A stretch of DNA of 64,000 nt from JBJXHN01 sp046233135 (GTDB taxonomy: Bacteria > Pseudomonadota > Alphaproteobacteria > Rhodospirillales > Rhodospirillaceae). Positions 1-11,400 of the stretch are shown piece by piece (positions within the stretch are counted from its first letter, which is position 1; each line of letters opens with the position of its first letter). The notes under the pieces are model-generated. The model worked only from the letters and a program-made list of their open reading frames with translations, searched no databases and was not told the origin of the DNA. Position numbers and translations under genes: made by a program. The stretch is from the NCBI GenBank assembly GCA_046233135.1, contig JBJXHN010000003.1, positions 857,038 to 921,037 of the forward strand, in the 5' to 3' direction.

Positions 1-2811
1 CACCTCGCCCAACGGTGTGCCGTCGGTGGCGAAGACCTGCAGGCTGTGGTCCAGGTGGTTGGGCAGCACCCAGCCGCAGACCGGATTAGTCAGGCTGGAC
101 GAGTTGGTCAGGATGCTGTCGTCATTCGCATCCAGCAGATTGAACTGAACGCGCATGGACTGCTGGACCGCCGGAGCGACCTGGACATAGCGGCTGAAGT
201 CCTGGTTATCCTTGTCCGGCGTGGTGACGCTGGTGGAGCGGATCGGTAGAACATCCTGCCCGGGATTGGTGGTGCGCAGAATCTGGCCGAAGGCATCAAC
301 CACCCACAGCCGCGTGATGGTCAGGTGACCGCCGCGCAAGGGGTAGAAATAGGGCGGGTTGTTCGGCTGCGGCACCACGGACGGCGCCTGACGCAGCCAA
401 GCTTCGATCTCCGGATCGCTGTTGGTGAGCTGGGTGATCATCTCCTCCAGCATCAGCATCGTCGGACCAAAGCCGTTCATGGCTTCGGTGATGATGTCGT
501 ACTTGGCGATATCCGCAGCCGCTTCCTTCAGCAGCTTCACCTGATAGTCCGGCAATTGCTCCAGGTTGGGGTTGTCGTTGACGAAGGACGACAGCTTAGC
601 CGCCAGACCCGCTGCGATCTGCGTGCCCAGCACTGACCGGCCAGAGAACGTCTCGGACGGGTTGCCGATGGTCGTGCCGGTCCAGGAAAACTCGAAGCCA
701 TCCAGGTGCCACTGGTCCATCATCTTCGCCGCCGTGGCGGCGGTGGGCACCCATTCCACCTCCCAGTCGATGAACAGGGGCGTCCAGGCCGGGGTCCAGT
801 CCAGCACGGACCGCTTCATGGGCACCACACCGATGAAACCAACCGCCTCGCCGGCCGTCTGTTCGTCATAGGTGGTGCTGGAATCCGCCGTCCAGGGCGC
901 CGTCTGCTGCACCTGGATGTTTGCGGCCAGGGTATCAAGCTGGGCCGCCGTGGGCGTGATGCCAGCCTTCTGATAGGCGATGGACGCCAGCAGCCGGGCG
1001 TTGGCGGTGTCGAACAGCACCGTCTCCACCAGATAATCCCGCAGCTCCTTGGGCAGGCCTGAATTGTAGGCCGGCAGCGTCGGAATGCTGGTCACCAGAT
1101 CTTCGGTGGTGATGGTCTGGATGGAGTTGTCGGCCGGTACCACCACGGTCAGGGCCGACACGGTCTGGCCGGTGAAGCGGCAGAACAGCGCCTCGGAGTC
1201 GGTTCCGTCCTCGCCCACCGGCAGCATGCGGGTATCGGTCTGCCCGCCCGCCACCATCACCGTGACAGAAGACGGTGCGGTGAATCGCTGCGCACCATTG
1301 GCGGTCAGTACGTACTTGTTGCCCAGCAGGCCGAGCAGCGCGGTCTTGGCATTGTCCACCGCCGTCTGCTGGGTCGCCTTGTCGGCGCTGAGCTGGGACA
1401 GGATATTCTTGGTCGCCGTGATGGCCGCGTCAACCGACCCCTTGTCCGACGAGAACGGGCTGAGCTGCTTCTGTTTCCAGCACAGGGCAAACAGCTCGGC
1501 AACATTGGAATCGATCCGCCGGGTGGTGGAATCCAGGGTCGCCTGAGCCTCGTTCAGGGTGGTCAGGGCGCTGGTCTGATCGGGCGACAGCTTGACCATC
1601 TGCAGGGTCTCGCCCCGATCGGCGTCGCTGTTGTCCGGCTGGGCGACCACCCAGATGGTGCCGCCTTCCAGCTTGGTGAAGCGGTTGTCCTGGCTGCGTG
1701 TTTCGAAGATGGACGGTTGCTGCAGGTAGTCATAGGCCAGATCCTGCTGCACGGCGAGGATCAGGTCTTCTACGTCCGGATTGTCCAGCACGGTGGCCAT
1801 CCAGGCGGCGATGGCTTCCACACCGTTGCCGCCCACGGCCACAGAGACCGGGTTGCTGCCGCTCAGGATGGGCGCGCGGGGATAGTTGGCCGCGGGACCC
1901 TTCCAGTCGATGCCATAGACCATGCCGTGCACCAGGGACTGGCTGGCGTATTCCTTCTGGATGTCCAGCAGCGGCGGCCCGCCGGTGATGGGATTGACCT
2001 CGGACCAGGCGCTCCAGGCGGCCTGGGCATCGGCCAGTCCGTGGGACCCGCCCACCTCCAGCCCCAGGGTGCTCATGATGGTCTGCCACTGATCGGCCGT
2101 GGTAAACCCCTTGGGGTCCGCGTCGGTCACCCCCAGCAGAGGATCGAACGATGCCGGGTGGTACCATCCGTTCATCGCATAGGCCACGCTGCCGGAATCC
2201 ACGTCTTCCAGGCTATCGTAGAAGGACAGCACGTTCATCGTGTTGTCCGTGGTGGCGATCCAGCTAACGTCGCCCGGTCCCATGGACCGCAGGATCGGCG
2301 TGCCCGGACCGTCCGGGTTCTGCCAGCTCTCGATGGTGAAGGCCTGACCGATCCACTTGGTCACCCCCACCTGGGTTGGGTCCGGATAGCTGTTGGTGCC
2401 CTGGGTCTGATCCCCCAGGAAGTCCCCTTGCAGCACCCAGATGGTGATCGTCGGCGCGGCTCCGGGCTTGGCCACCACGGACCGCGCGATCATCCACCGG
2501 TTGGGGATGGGCGGAAACTCGACCGTACCTTCGGGCATCTGCTGGCCGCTGCGGAAACAGGACGGCAGCGTGGCCTGAAGATGGGCGCCCGTGCCCGGCG
2601 GTGCGCCGGGCGGCCGAAGCTGGAAAGGCTGCGGAGCCGGATCGGCGTAGTTGGGGACCTGCCGGTAATCCACATCCAGCGCCGCCCAGCTTCCCGTCTG
2701 GTTGGGCTGGCCGATCATCAGGCATTCCACGGCAACCGGAATGAACAACCGCGGCCCGGCCCACAGCGGATCGGTGATGGTCTGGCCGGCGGGGGGCTGG
2801 GGATCGGTCAT
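1..2811 (-). CDS. Large uncharacterised protein, 3' end outside the window (P1)
   Basis: This is an open frame of at least 937 codons that runs off the left edge of the window. The ATG at 2811-2809 overlaps the TGA of the upstream gene (ATGA), so translation is probably coupled. I do not recognise a named family. The N-terminal part (about residues 15-110) is rich in Pro and aromatic residues and contains PNQTGSW and, later, FPPIPNRWMIARS. The middle (about 390-500) is Gln/Ala/Lys-rich and looks helical or coiled. A later segment has WTPLFIDWEVEWVP. No signal peptide or transmembrane segment is visible. The short NQTGSW string recurs in the 525-aa neighbour, which suggests distant kinship. 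It is the last visible gene of the minus-strand DUF6603 operon. The open frame is certain; the function is unknown. Confidence 0.85.
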   Translation of the reverse strand, partial: MTDPQPPAGQTITDPLWAGPRLFIPVAVECLMIGQPNQTGSWAALDVDYRQVPNYADPAPQPFQLRPPGAPPGTGAHLQATLPSCFRSGQQMPEGTVEFPPIPNRWMIARSVVAKPGAAPTITIWVLQGDFLGDQTQGTNSYPDPTQVGVTKWIGQAFTIESWQNPDGPGTPILRSMGPGDVSWIATTDNTMNVLSFYDSLEDVDSGSVAYAMNGWYHPASFDPLLGVTDADPKGFTTADQWQTIMSTLGLEVGGSHGLADAQAAWSAWSEVNPITGGPPLLDIQKEYASQSLVHGMVYGIDWKGPAANYPRAPILSGSNPVSVAVGGNGVEAIAAWMATVLDNPDVEDLILAVQQDLAYDYLQQPSIFETRSQDNRFTKLEGGTIWVVAQPDNSDADRGETLQMVKLSPDQTSALTTLNEAQATLDSTTRRIDSNVAELFALCWKQKQLSPFSSDKGSVDAAITATKNILSQLSADKATQQTAVDNAKTALLGLLGNKYVLTANGAQRFTAPSSVTVMVAGGQTDTRMLPVGEDGTDSEALFCRFTGQTVSALTVVVPADNSIQTITTEDLVTSIPTLPAYNSGLPKELRDYLVETVLFDTANARLLASIAYQKAGITPTAAQLDTLAANIQVQQTAPWTADSSTTYDEQTAGEAVGFIGVVPMKRSVLDWTPAWTPLFIDWEVEWVPTAATAAKMMDQWHLDGFEFSWTGTTIGNPSETFSGRSVLGTQIAAGLAAKLSSFVNDNPNLEQLPDYQVKLLKEAAADIAKYDIITEAMNGFGPTMLMLEEMITQLTNSDPEIEAWLRQAPSVVPQPNNPPYFYPLRGGHLTITRLWVVDAFGQILRTTNPGQDVLPIRSTSVTTPDKDNQDFSRYVQVAPAVQQSMRVQFNLLDANDDSILTNSSSLTNPVCGWVLPNHLDHSLQVFATDGTPLGEV

Positions 2812-3842
2812 TGCGCGTCACTCCGCTCTGGCTGCACGCTCCATTGGAAGGATTGCAGGCCGGCGGCCCGCACCATCTGAACCGCGAACTCGGCCGAGGT
2901 GAATGTGTCTTGGGAATCCAAGGCTTTCAGGGACACCATCTTTTCTTTCAGCGACTGCGCGGACTTGGCCACGTCCAGCACACCGGCCTTCGACGACCCG
3001 CCGCGCATGTACACCGCAGCCTCCACATCAGGGATCTGCTGCCCAGGTGGATACCCGCCATAGCCCAGGCCGCGCAGGAAGCTCATGTAGCCGCTGTCGA
3101 AGTCCGTGGTGGGGCGCACCCCGAAGTGCAGGCTTTCCGGCGGCTGGAGGATGTTGACCATGTGCGGGACACCGTCGAACATCGCGATCAGCACATCGTC
3201 GGAAAGCCGGTCCAGCCGCAGAAGGCGAAGCTGCCCGGTGCCGTCCTCGTTGGCATAGGCGGCTACCTCCAGGCCCGGCCAGCCGGACACCGCAGAAGAG
3301 CGCAGCAGCAGCCCGGTGATCGGGCCGGTGGTCTGGTCTGTCCCCGTGTCGTTGGCTGCCGGTTTGCCGCGCATGCGGGCGCGTACCTGGGCGGTGCCCA
3401 GCAGCGCCTGCTGAACGATGTCCTCGAAATGGGCCATCATGGTCAGGCTGTCGGCCGTGTTGGACAAACCGATGCTGACCGCACCGTCGATCAGACTGTT
3501 CAGCCAGTTGAGGTCGATATAGAAGTAGCGGATCGACTCCCTGGGCAGCAGCCGTGGGTCGGCGATCACATATTCAAACGGCACGCCATACAGCAGGCAA
3601 GCCTGACACAGCCAGTCGATCACCGACTGGGGCACGGCCGGTGTCTCTGACGCCAGGACCGGTGTCGACGCAGCTTTTGCTGTGCCCGGAGTCGGACTTG
3701 GTGTCGTGTTGGGGGCCGTACCTGTCGTTTTGACCACGGCCGTCCGCCCCGAAGATACCGCGGCTTCCGCCAGGGTACCAAGGTAGGGATGGGCGAGCAC
3801 TGAGGCGCGACGGGTGGCGCGGCGGCTGGCGGATCTGGTCAT
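2808..3842 (-). CDS. Uncharacterised 344-aa protein of the DUF6603 operon (P2)
   Basis: The family is not recognised. I chose the ATG at 3842 because a GGGGAG ribosome site lies about 8 bases upstream. A GTG at 3851 overlapping the previous stop is possible but has its Shine-Dalgarno too close. The first 60 or so residues are basic and then Ser/Thr/Pro-rich (low complexity). A folded domain follows, with LLYGVPFEYVIADPRLLP and SIRYFYIDLNWLNSL, then a helical region. No signal peptide, membrane segment or catalytic motif is apparent. The stop overlaps the next gene by ATGA, so it belongs to the same operon and is probably needed in a fixed ratio with its partners. It could be a structural or adaptor component, but that is inference from context only. 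Confidence 0.85.
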   Translation of the reverse strand: MTRSASRRATRRASVLAHPYLGTLAEAAVSSGRTAVVKTTGTAPNTTPSPTPGTAKAASTPVLASETPAVPQSVIDWLCQACLLYGVPFEYVIADPRLLPRESIRYFYIDLNWLNSLIDGAVSIGLSNTADSLTMMAHFEDIVQQALLGTAQVRARMRGKPAANDTGTDQTTGPITGLLLRSSAVSGWPGLEVAAYANEDGTGQLRLLRLDRLSDDVLIAMFDGVPHMVNILQPPESLHFGVRPTTDFDSGYMSFLRGLGYGGYPPGQQIPDVEAAVYMRGGSSKAGVLDVAKSAQSLKEKMVSLKALDSQDTFTSAEFAVQMVRAAGLQSFQWSVQPERSDAQ

Positions 3843-3847
3843 CGCTC

Positions 3848-5425
3848 TCACTCCCCTGCGGTATCGGAGGCGCCGAAGACGCGATCCATCAGCGCATCCA
3901 GCGGATCGGTGTCCCGGGCTTGCAGTGTGGCCTTGTGACGGGCTGTCCCGGCGGCATGCGCCCTGTCCTCGCGGCGCACCCGCATGGGAATGGCCGTCAG
4001 GGTCTTCTCGCCGTCCGCCGTCGGTATGGCTGCGGGCCGGGACGAAAGGGCCGCGAAGCTGCCCGCGAGCGCGGCTGTGGCGGCCAGCCGGGACAACGCC
4101 TTGTGACCCGGCTGGACCGTGGCAGAGGCGCTCTGCACCGCTTCACGGGACGAGGCCGGCAGCGTGGTCAGCAGGGCATCGAGGGCCACCGAGGCGGAGA
4201 CGGCCGACTGCACGGCCCGGCGCCATTCGAACATCTGCCGGGCGAAGGTGGCATCGGCCAGGGCGAGCAGCCGGCCGATCTGCCAAGCCGCGGCCTGGGA
4301 CAGGTCGAACAGCCCCGTTACCGGGTCGTATCGAATGGCCTTGTCAGAATACAGGTACGGACCCAGACCGTCGGGCTTGGTCGGTACCGCACTGGCCGGG
4401 CCGCGGTACCAGCCGGTCACCGCCTCGCCGTCCCGCATGCGATAGGTCAGCGGCACATAGCCCATGCCCAGGCCCATGGCCGCTTCCTGTGACCCCGGGT
4501 CGGAGCCGGTGATGGGAGTGTGCGGAAGCTGGGTCAGATCGACGCCGCCGTTGTCCGGCAGCGCCTGCATGATCTCGATGAAATCCCCCTTGGACGCCTC
4601 CGCCTGGACCTTCCACCACGCCAGGGTCGCAAAGCGGATCCTGGTGGCGCCAGAGGGCAGGGAATTGGGCGGCAGGTATCCCTGCTGGCCTTCCAGCGAC
4701 ACCATGAACACGTAGTTGACCTGACCGGCCTGGATGGTGCGGTTGCCCACCACCACCGAGAATGTCCCGTCCTCGTCCAGGCCCAGGATTTCCTTGTTGT
4801 CCGTATTGACCTCGCGGATGTGGGCCAGCCAGGACAGGTCCTCCACCGTGGGCGCCACCGACTGGAACAGGTCCGTATCCAGTTCCAGCATCAGGAACGA
4901 CGTGTCCTTTTCCGCAGCCGAAACACCCACCAGATCCGGCCCCAGGGTGCCCGCCGGCGGATCGGTCAGGGCAGAGACCTTGGCCGTGCTCACCGGAGCC
5001 GGAGCGGCAATGGCCCCCGCACCGCCGCCCAGTTCCTCGGCCGTCACCGAGATGATGCCGACCCAGGGCGTGGACACCTCGCCCGCCGGTGGGACGGAGC
5101 CGTCCAGGGTCCTGCTCCAAGGCAGGGTCGGGCGGCGCAGCACCACATTGGGCAGGACGTTCTCCCACGACCCGGTCTGGTTGGCCGGTGGCATGACCAT
5201 CTGCAGGTCGTTCGGCGCCAGCGTGAAGCGCGGCCCTTGGATCTGGAATGGCAGTACGGAGTTGTAGGCTGGGGGCTCGTCCATTTCCTTCAGCCCTTCC
5301 ACCAACTGCTGAGCGGTCAGGCGATAGGTTCCAGACGGCAGCGGCGGCAGGGCGGCTTCGGTAAATCGGATCTGACCCGGCTTCAGCGGTTCGTCGTCCT
5401 GGGCCAACTGGATCGCGTTCGACAT
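3848..5425 (-). CDS. Uncharacterised 525-aa protein of the DUF6603 operon (P3)
   Basis: The ATG at 5425 follows a good GGAAGGGAA site. The N-terminal half carries a beta-rich domain with GPRFTLAPNDLQMVMPP, then NQTGSW and LPNVVLRRPTLPWSRT (about residues 60-115), followed by PWVGIISVTAEEL and segments such as SFLMLELDTDLF and VNYVFMVSLEGQQGYLP. The C-terminal 150 residues are Ala/Ser-rich and helical, with a basic tail. There is no signal peptide or membrane span. It shares the NQTGSW string with the gene running off the left edge. The gene ends 3-10 bases before its downstream neighbour, consistent with one transcript. I cannot assign a function. A structural role alongside the DUF6603 giant is the simplest reading. 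Confidence 0.85.
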   Translation of the reverse strand: MSNAIQLAQDDEPLKPGQIRFTEAALPPLPSGTYRLTAQQLVEGLKEMDEPPAYNSVLPFQIQGPRFTLAPNDLQMVMPPANQTGSWENVLPNVVLRRPTLPWSRTLDGSVPPAGEVSTPWVGIISVTAEELGGGAGAIAAPAPVSTAKVSALTDPPAGTLGPDLVGVSAAEKDTSFLMLELDTDLFQSVAPTVEDLSWLAHIREVNTDNKEILGLDEDGTFSVVVGNRTIQAGQVNYVFMVSLEGQQGYLPPNSLPSGATRIRFATLAWWKVQAEASKGDFIEIMQALPDNGGVDLTQLPHTPITGSDPGSQEAAMGLGMGYVPLTYRMRDGEAVTGWYRGPASAVPTKPDGLGPYLYSDKAIRYDPVTGLFDLSQAAAWQIGRLLALADATFARQMFEWRRAVQSAVSASVALDALLTTLPASSREAVQSASATVQPGHKALSRLAATAALAGSFAALSSRPAAIPTADGEKTLTAIPMRVRREDRAHAAGTARHKATLQARDTDPLDALMDRVFGASDTAGE

Positions 5426-5448
5426 GGGGCGTTCCCTTCCTTGGAGAC

Positions 5449-8400
5449 TCAGGACCGGCGGCGCAGCCGCAGGGCGGTGTGGTGAGGAGTGGCGGCCTTG
5501 TCCGCGGCCTTGCCGGCATCGGTGGCTTGGGCCGCGGCTTGACCAGCCATCCGGGCCGTCGCTCGGGCTGCCGCTGCTGCGGGTCCGGCGCCGACCGGGC
5601 GGGCCAGGGTGGGCAGGACGGTGTTGTCCAGGGCTTGCGCAGCGTCGGACCATGCCAGCGGAAGCCCGAAGATCCCCCTCAGGCGGTCGGTCCCCCGCAC
5701 CAGCACCGCGGTGCGCTGGCCCTCGCCGAATGGCGCCAGACTGGCCACGTCGAAGACCAGCAGGGTGCCGTGGGGCAGCGTCTCGCTGGAGGACGGCGCA
5801 ACCGGCTTGCCGTACTTCACCTTCCACGGACCATCGGCAGCTGCCAGGCTCACCTTCACCGCCGCCGGATCAACGCCGGGCTCCAGCAGGACGGCCACCG
5901 TGTCCATGCCATGGGTGAAGACGGTTTCCACCCAGCCCGGTGCGGTGGTGCCGACCCCGGTCTGGACACGGTTGCGGGCGAGCATGGCAGATCCGTCGAT
6001 CAGATCGCGCTTCAGTTCCCGCATGCGCTGGCGCATCCGCGGATTGACCTGGGGCCGGACCGTGAAGCCGTTGCCCAGCAGGGTGTAGGGGCCGACCTGG
6101 GCGAGCAGGGTATGCGTGGTCCAGCCGACCACCGCTCCTTTCCCGATGTTGTCGTTGGCCAGACCGACCACCGCCACCTGATGGGCGTGGTCCAGCAGGT
6201 CGATCCCCTGCCCGTCCGGCGCCGCATCGGGATGGTAGGTGTGGTCGGACAGGATGCGGCCGGCGCGGTCGAAGACATAGGCCCGAACCGGAGTCCCACC
6301 GGCCAGATCAAGGTGGACGCCGCCCTTGCCGGTGCCGGTATCGAGCACCGACACGGTGCCGGGCCGCACCGCCAGGGTTTCCGAGCCCGAGCCCGTACTG
6401 CCGGAATGAAGGGTCCGCCGCTCCTCGTCGCGCCAGCGGCCGCGCACCCGTCCGCCGGTATTCATCAGGCGATGCAGGCTTCGGGCGGCCACGCTGCCTT
6501 CCACCCCATGGGCCGGAGCTGCCGCCCGCGCCGGGGCGGTGGGCAGGGCGTAGAGCTGGGTGGTTCCCAGCAGGCGCGGCGCGCGGGGTGCCTCGGTCTC
6601 TGCGGCCGTCAGCGGGGCGAAGAACGCGCGGGCCGGAGCCGCCAGTTTGGACTGGCTGGCGCTATCCGCCAGATCGAAGCCCAGTTTGGCAAGGCTGGGC
6701 GGCGCCTGATAGATCTGGTCGGCAAAGGCCGCCAGAACCGACAGGTCCTGATCGACGATCACCGCCACCTGGGCATCCATGAGCGCCTGCATCACCGTGG
6801 TGCGCAGGACGATCACGGAGGGCGCCATAATGGTTTCCATCAGCACCTTGAAGCGGTTGGTCTGGTCCATCGGGGCCGGCCGCACGTAGGACGGGGTTGC
6901 GGCGAACGGCAGCGGCAGGGCCTTGGCCTGCTCGTGCCCGAACGAGGTCAGCAGGTCCATCGCCGCCAGTTGATCGACCATGGTCGAGGCCAGCGCCTGG
7001 ATGGTCGCCCCGAAGGTGCAGCCGTTGATGAAATCGGCGGACGGCTTGCCGTTGGGATCAAAGGGGATCGGCGACCAGTTCGCCGCAGCCGCGCCGCCGC
7101 CGGCCGACACCACGGCCATGCCCGGGCGGTCGACGGAAACCTGGGTCCAGGTCCCGTGATCGTCTTCCACCTCCAGCGTCACGGTTACCGGTGTGTCCAC
7201 ATCGGTCACGTCCATGGGACGGATGCCCAGGTCCGGGCTCGCCGCCGTGAAGGTGGACTGGGTGATGGTCACCTTGGACGACGGGATCACCGAGCGGACA
7301 TCCAGCGCAAAGCCAGAGGCCTGCACCGTTGGCCCGAAATCGCCGGTCTCGCTGAGCAGGCCGGTGGACACCTGGATGCCCAGAACCACCTGCTCGGGAT
7401 CGCCCAAGGTCGAGGAACTGGGCGAGGTGGCGGCCGGCGAGGCGACCAGCGTGGTCTGTCCCGTCTGCGTGGGGGCCGGCTGGGGAAGCTGGCGCTCCTG
7501 GAACGTATTCCAGTCCAGCGGCTGGGTGTCGGGCTTCGGCTGGCTCTGGTCGCCGAACGGGATGGTGAAGGAAATGACGAACCAGCTCACGTGCACCTTG
7601 CCGGCGAACGGCGGTCCCCACATGTCGAACGATGCGCCGAGTTCCGCCGTCAGGGTGACATCCACACCGGCAATCGTCGTGCCGAAGGAGACCCCCACCG
7701 TGACATGAACGCCCAGCGAGAAGTAGAACGGCTGCCAGGCGATCAGGAAGTCCGCGCCCGCGTCGAACCACGCTTTCAGCGGACCCGCCTTGAACTGGGC
7801 TTTCAAGTAGCCGCCAGCCATCATCATCGACGGTGTCAGGGCAAAATATGTGCCCCCGGTGACGCCCAGCGACATGAAGTCGGTATTCAGCAGCGGCCAG
7901 TCGAAGCCCAGACGCGGCACCACCGGATAGTGCTCCGGTGGCTCGAAAGCCGGATTGTAGCCGCCCAGGGTGATGACAAAGTCGCCGGAGTTCGGATTGC
8001 TGCCGAACCAGAATTTCGCGGCGAAGCCGCCAGTCAGCTTGCAGTCCTGGGACAGCAGGAAAGATGTGGGCGTCAACTGCGCCGTGACCGAGATTTCGCC
8101 CTCGGTGATCTTGAACGAGCAGACGATGCCCAGCTCCACGTAGGCCAGGGATTTGCTGGGAGGCATCTGTGGCGGCAGGCTGCCCGATGCCACACCGATC
8201 ACGTCAATCTCGACCTCGCGGCCGAACTTGACCAGCAGCATGGCGAACACGTCCAGCAACTGGAAGCTGGAGAACTTCAGACCCGCGGCTACCCAGTAGG
8301 ACCCGATATCCGGACGCACCACATCAGACAGAACCTCCAGGGCACTGGTCGGTGTGGGATCGTTGCCGAAGGTGGACTGGGAAATGGCCCCCTGGATCAG

Positions 8401-11400
8401 CGGGAACGACATGATGTTCCCGGCGTCGGGCACCAGGATGTTGCGGTTGATGGCGAAGCCGCCGGCCACGCCGTTGATAAAGAAGGCCGGGACGCCCCCC
8501 AGCGGCATGTTCAGGTTCAGGAACAGGAAGAACGATACCGCCTTGTCGCCGTCCGGCCGGTCCGGGTTCACCGGCATCATGGCAAACGACCCGACGGCAT
8601 ACATCGAGAAGCGGCCCGCCTTCACCAGGATCTGGCCATCGTAGCGCAGCGGATCGTCGTACTTCAGCAGGCCGCCATCAATCGTGACGCCGCCGCTGCT
8701 GAAGTTCACCTGAAGCCCGGACAGGCCCAGGCTGTAGGCGGAGTAGTCGGTGATCCGGGTGACATCGACGCTGACCGAAAGATCAATCAGGTCGACCGTC
8801 AGGCCGGCCAGACTGAAGCTCCCGTCGAACAGCACGCTGCCCACATGGCTCGGATTGTCCCAGCCGATCCCCACCTTGTTGGCGTGGACGGGGCCGAAGC
8901 TGCGCTGGATGGGGATCCAGATCTCGGTATCGCTGCTGCCGCTGCTGTCGTACAGCGACACGCCCAGACCATACCCCTTCAGCCAGCCGGCAACGGCGGA
9001 GAAGCCCGGGTTCGCCGGCGGGTTGTTGGTGCTGCTCTGGTCGCCGGAGCCCAGCATGTTCTGGGCCACGGCGTTGGTGTTGGGTCCCGAGGTCAGGCTG
9101 TTGGGCGCCAGCGAGATGCAGATGTCCTGGAAGTCCATCCCCCCGCCGAAGGTGGAGATCACGCTCGGTGCGCCGAAGTCGAAAGCAATGACGCCGCGCG
9201 GCTTGATCTTGCCCAGGCTGAAGCGGCTCATGTCCACCAGGGGCTTGCCGGCTTCGCCCTGGAAATCCACGCCGATGTTGACCAGCGACAGCTTGGTCGC
9301 CGAGAAGTCGGGATTCAGACCGGAGACCGGCACATAGACGGCGACACCGGGATTGAAGGTGCCCGGCTGGGCGCCGGTCAGGGTGATCCATTCGGTGTCG
9401 GTGGCGCCGAGCTGGAACACCAGCCACGGGACGGACTTCAACATCAGGTCGGTGGCAGCCACCCGCACGCCGAAGGTTTCCTCTCCCGGTCCCGGTTCCA
9501 GCCAGATGCCGCCACCGTCGGGGAAGGACAGGACCTGGATCTGCGTTTCCGTCAGCGCCTTCAGGAAGCCCGCCAGGAACCCGGCGACGCCCAGGGCTTT
9601 CAGGTTCTCCAGGCTGTTCAGCAGGTATTTCTGCTGCTCCATGACCAGAAGCTGGCAGTCGGTCAGCACCGATCCCGGGGTCAGGGGCACCGTGGTGAAC
9701 AGCGGGCTGTCCAGCCAGGTCTCAACCGTCTTGGTGTTCAGCACCACCACCGAAACGTAGCGCGGCAGCACGTCGACCAGGATATCCAGCAGCCAGCCTT
9801 CCAGCGCTGTCTGCACCTTCTGCCCGTAATCCGGCGCATCGCCGGGGATACCGAACAGGGCGGGCAGCAGTTCCAACTTCAGATCCCCGGTCTTCCCGCC
9901 AGTCATCATCGGGTCCACATCCACCTGGATGCCTCCGCCGGCACTGTCGAACCCGATGGCCAGCCCCGGACCCTGGTCCAGGGCGATCACCGCCTGGGTG
10001 GTCAGGCCGAACTGGAACTGCGGGGTGGGATCCCCCGACAGGGGCACGCCAAGGCCGGTCGGCGACAGGGAGAGGAGGATGCGGTCCTGTGCGGCGGACA
10101 TGGACAGCTCGGCCCAGACCCCAATGGACTGAATATCGCCGCTGCCCCGCAAACCGGCCAGGATGGTAACCGGCACCTTCTCGGACGGCGCATAGGTGAC
10201 CAGACCGCCATCGCTCTTCACGCCGGTCAGCACCGTGGACAACAGGGTCGCGACCGCCGATGCCGTCGCCGCGGCGTTGGTGGCATCCAGCCGTTCGCGC
10301 AGCCACTCCAGCGCGGCCTCTTCCAGCTTGGCCGGATCGGGCTGGGCCGCCACAAGCGCATCCAGCAGGCCCTTGACATCCAGCGCGGTGCCCAGGGTTT
10401 CCAGGTCGTTGGCGAAGGTCACCACCGCCTGATCGCTGCTGGACTTCAGTTCGGTCAGCAGCGTGGAGGTCAGTGTCTGCAGCAGCTTCTGGGCCATTTC
10501 CGCCGCGATGGCCAGGACGAAGGTCTGCCAGCCGCCGAACGGCACCAGGCTGAGCACGGGCTTGCCTTCCCCGTTCTGGCCGACCACCAGAGAGAAAGTC
10601 TTGTCATAGCCACCACTCAGGAACAGCCCGCCATCCAGACCGGGAATCGGCGCGGTCAGCTTGCCGCTACCGGTCAGGCCGGGCTGGAAGTCCGACGTCA
10701 GGGTCAGGCCGAAGCCCATCTCGGCCAGTTCAGCCCCGGCGACCAGGGCCAGCGGTTGGGTCAACGCGGGCTGGAGCGAGAACAGACCCGTGCTGGTGTT
10801 CGCCCCGGCACTGACCTGAAGGCCGTAGGGAAGCCCCGTCAGCACCGCCCCGTTGGTGTTGGTGGACAGGGTCAGGCCGCCCATACTGCCTGCCGGCAGA
10901 CCGCTCAGCACCTTCTGAAGCTGGGAGATGTTGAGCTGGCCATTCTGCCCGACCACCGCATCGGACAGCAGCCAGCCCAGCGGGTCCTCGAACAGGCCCA
11001 GGGTGGACTTCATCTGCCAGGCCCCATCCGGTCCGTCCGGGTCGGCCAGACCGAAAAGCTGGAACAGGCTGCGCGATAGCGGGTATTTGGCCAGCAGCAC
11101 GCTGTCCACCGCCTGGGCGACGAAGATGGACAGCACATAGGCCGGCCCCACCTGGGCAAGCTGGCTGATGAAGTGGTTCTGGTCGAAGGGAAACACCTGC
11201 AGGGGAGCCGGCTGCGGCAGGTTGCCGCTGCCCCAGATCAGGCTGACATCCACCGCCGGCGCGGGTCCGCCCACGATATAATCCAACCCCAGGCCCAGGC
11301 TGAAGCCGGCTTCGGGAATGAACAGATCGACGGTGACGGTCAGTTCACCGGTCTGCATATCCACCCGCGCGGACAGCGAGGGCTGCAGGAACCCGCCCAG

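Noticed and set aside
5479..11079. An 1866-codon open frame on the plus strand
   Set aside because: It lies wholly antisense to the 3239-aa gene, has His/Gln/Arg/Gly-rich nonsense composition typical of reverse-strand reading in GC-rich DNA, and lacks a ribosome site. The minus-strand frame has protein-like composition and family motifs.
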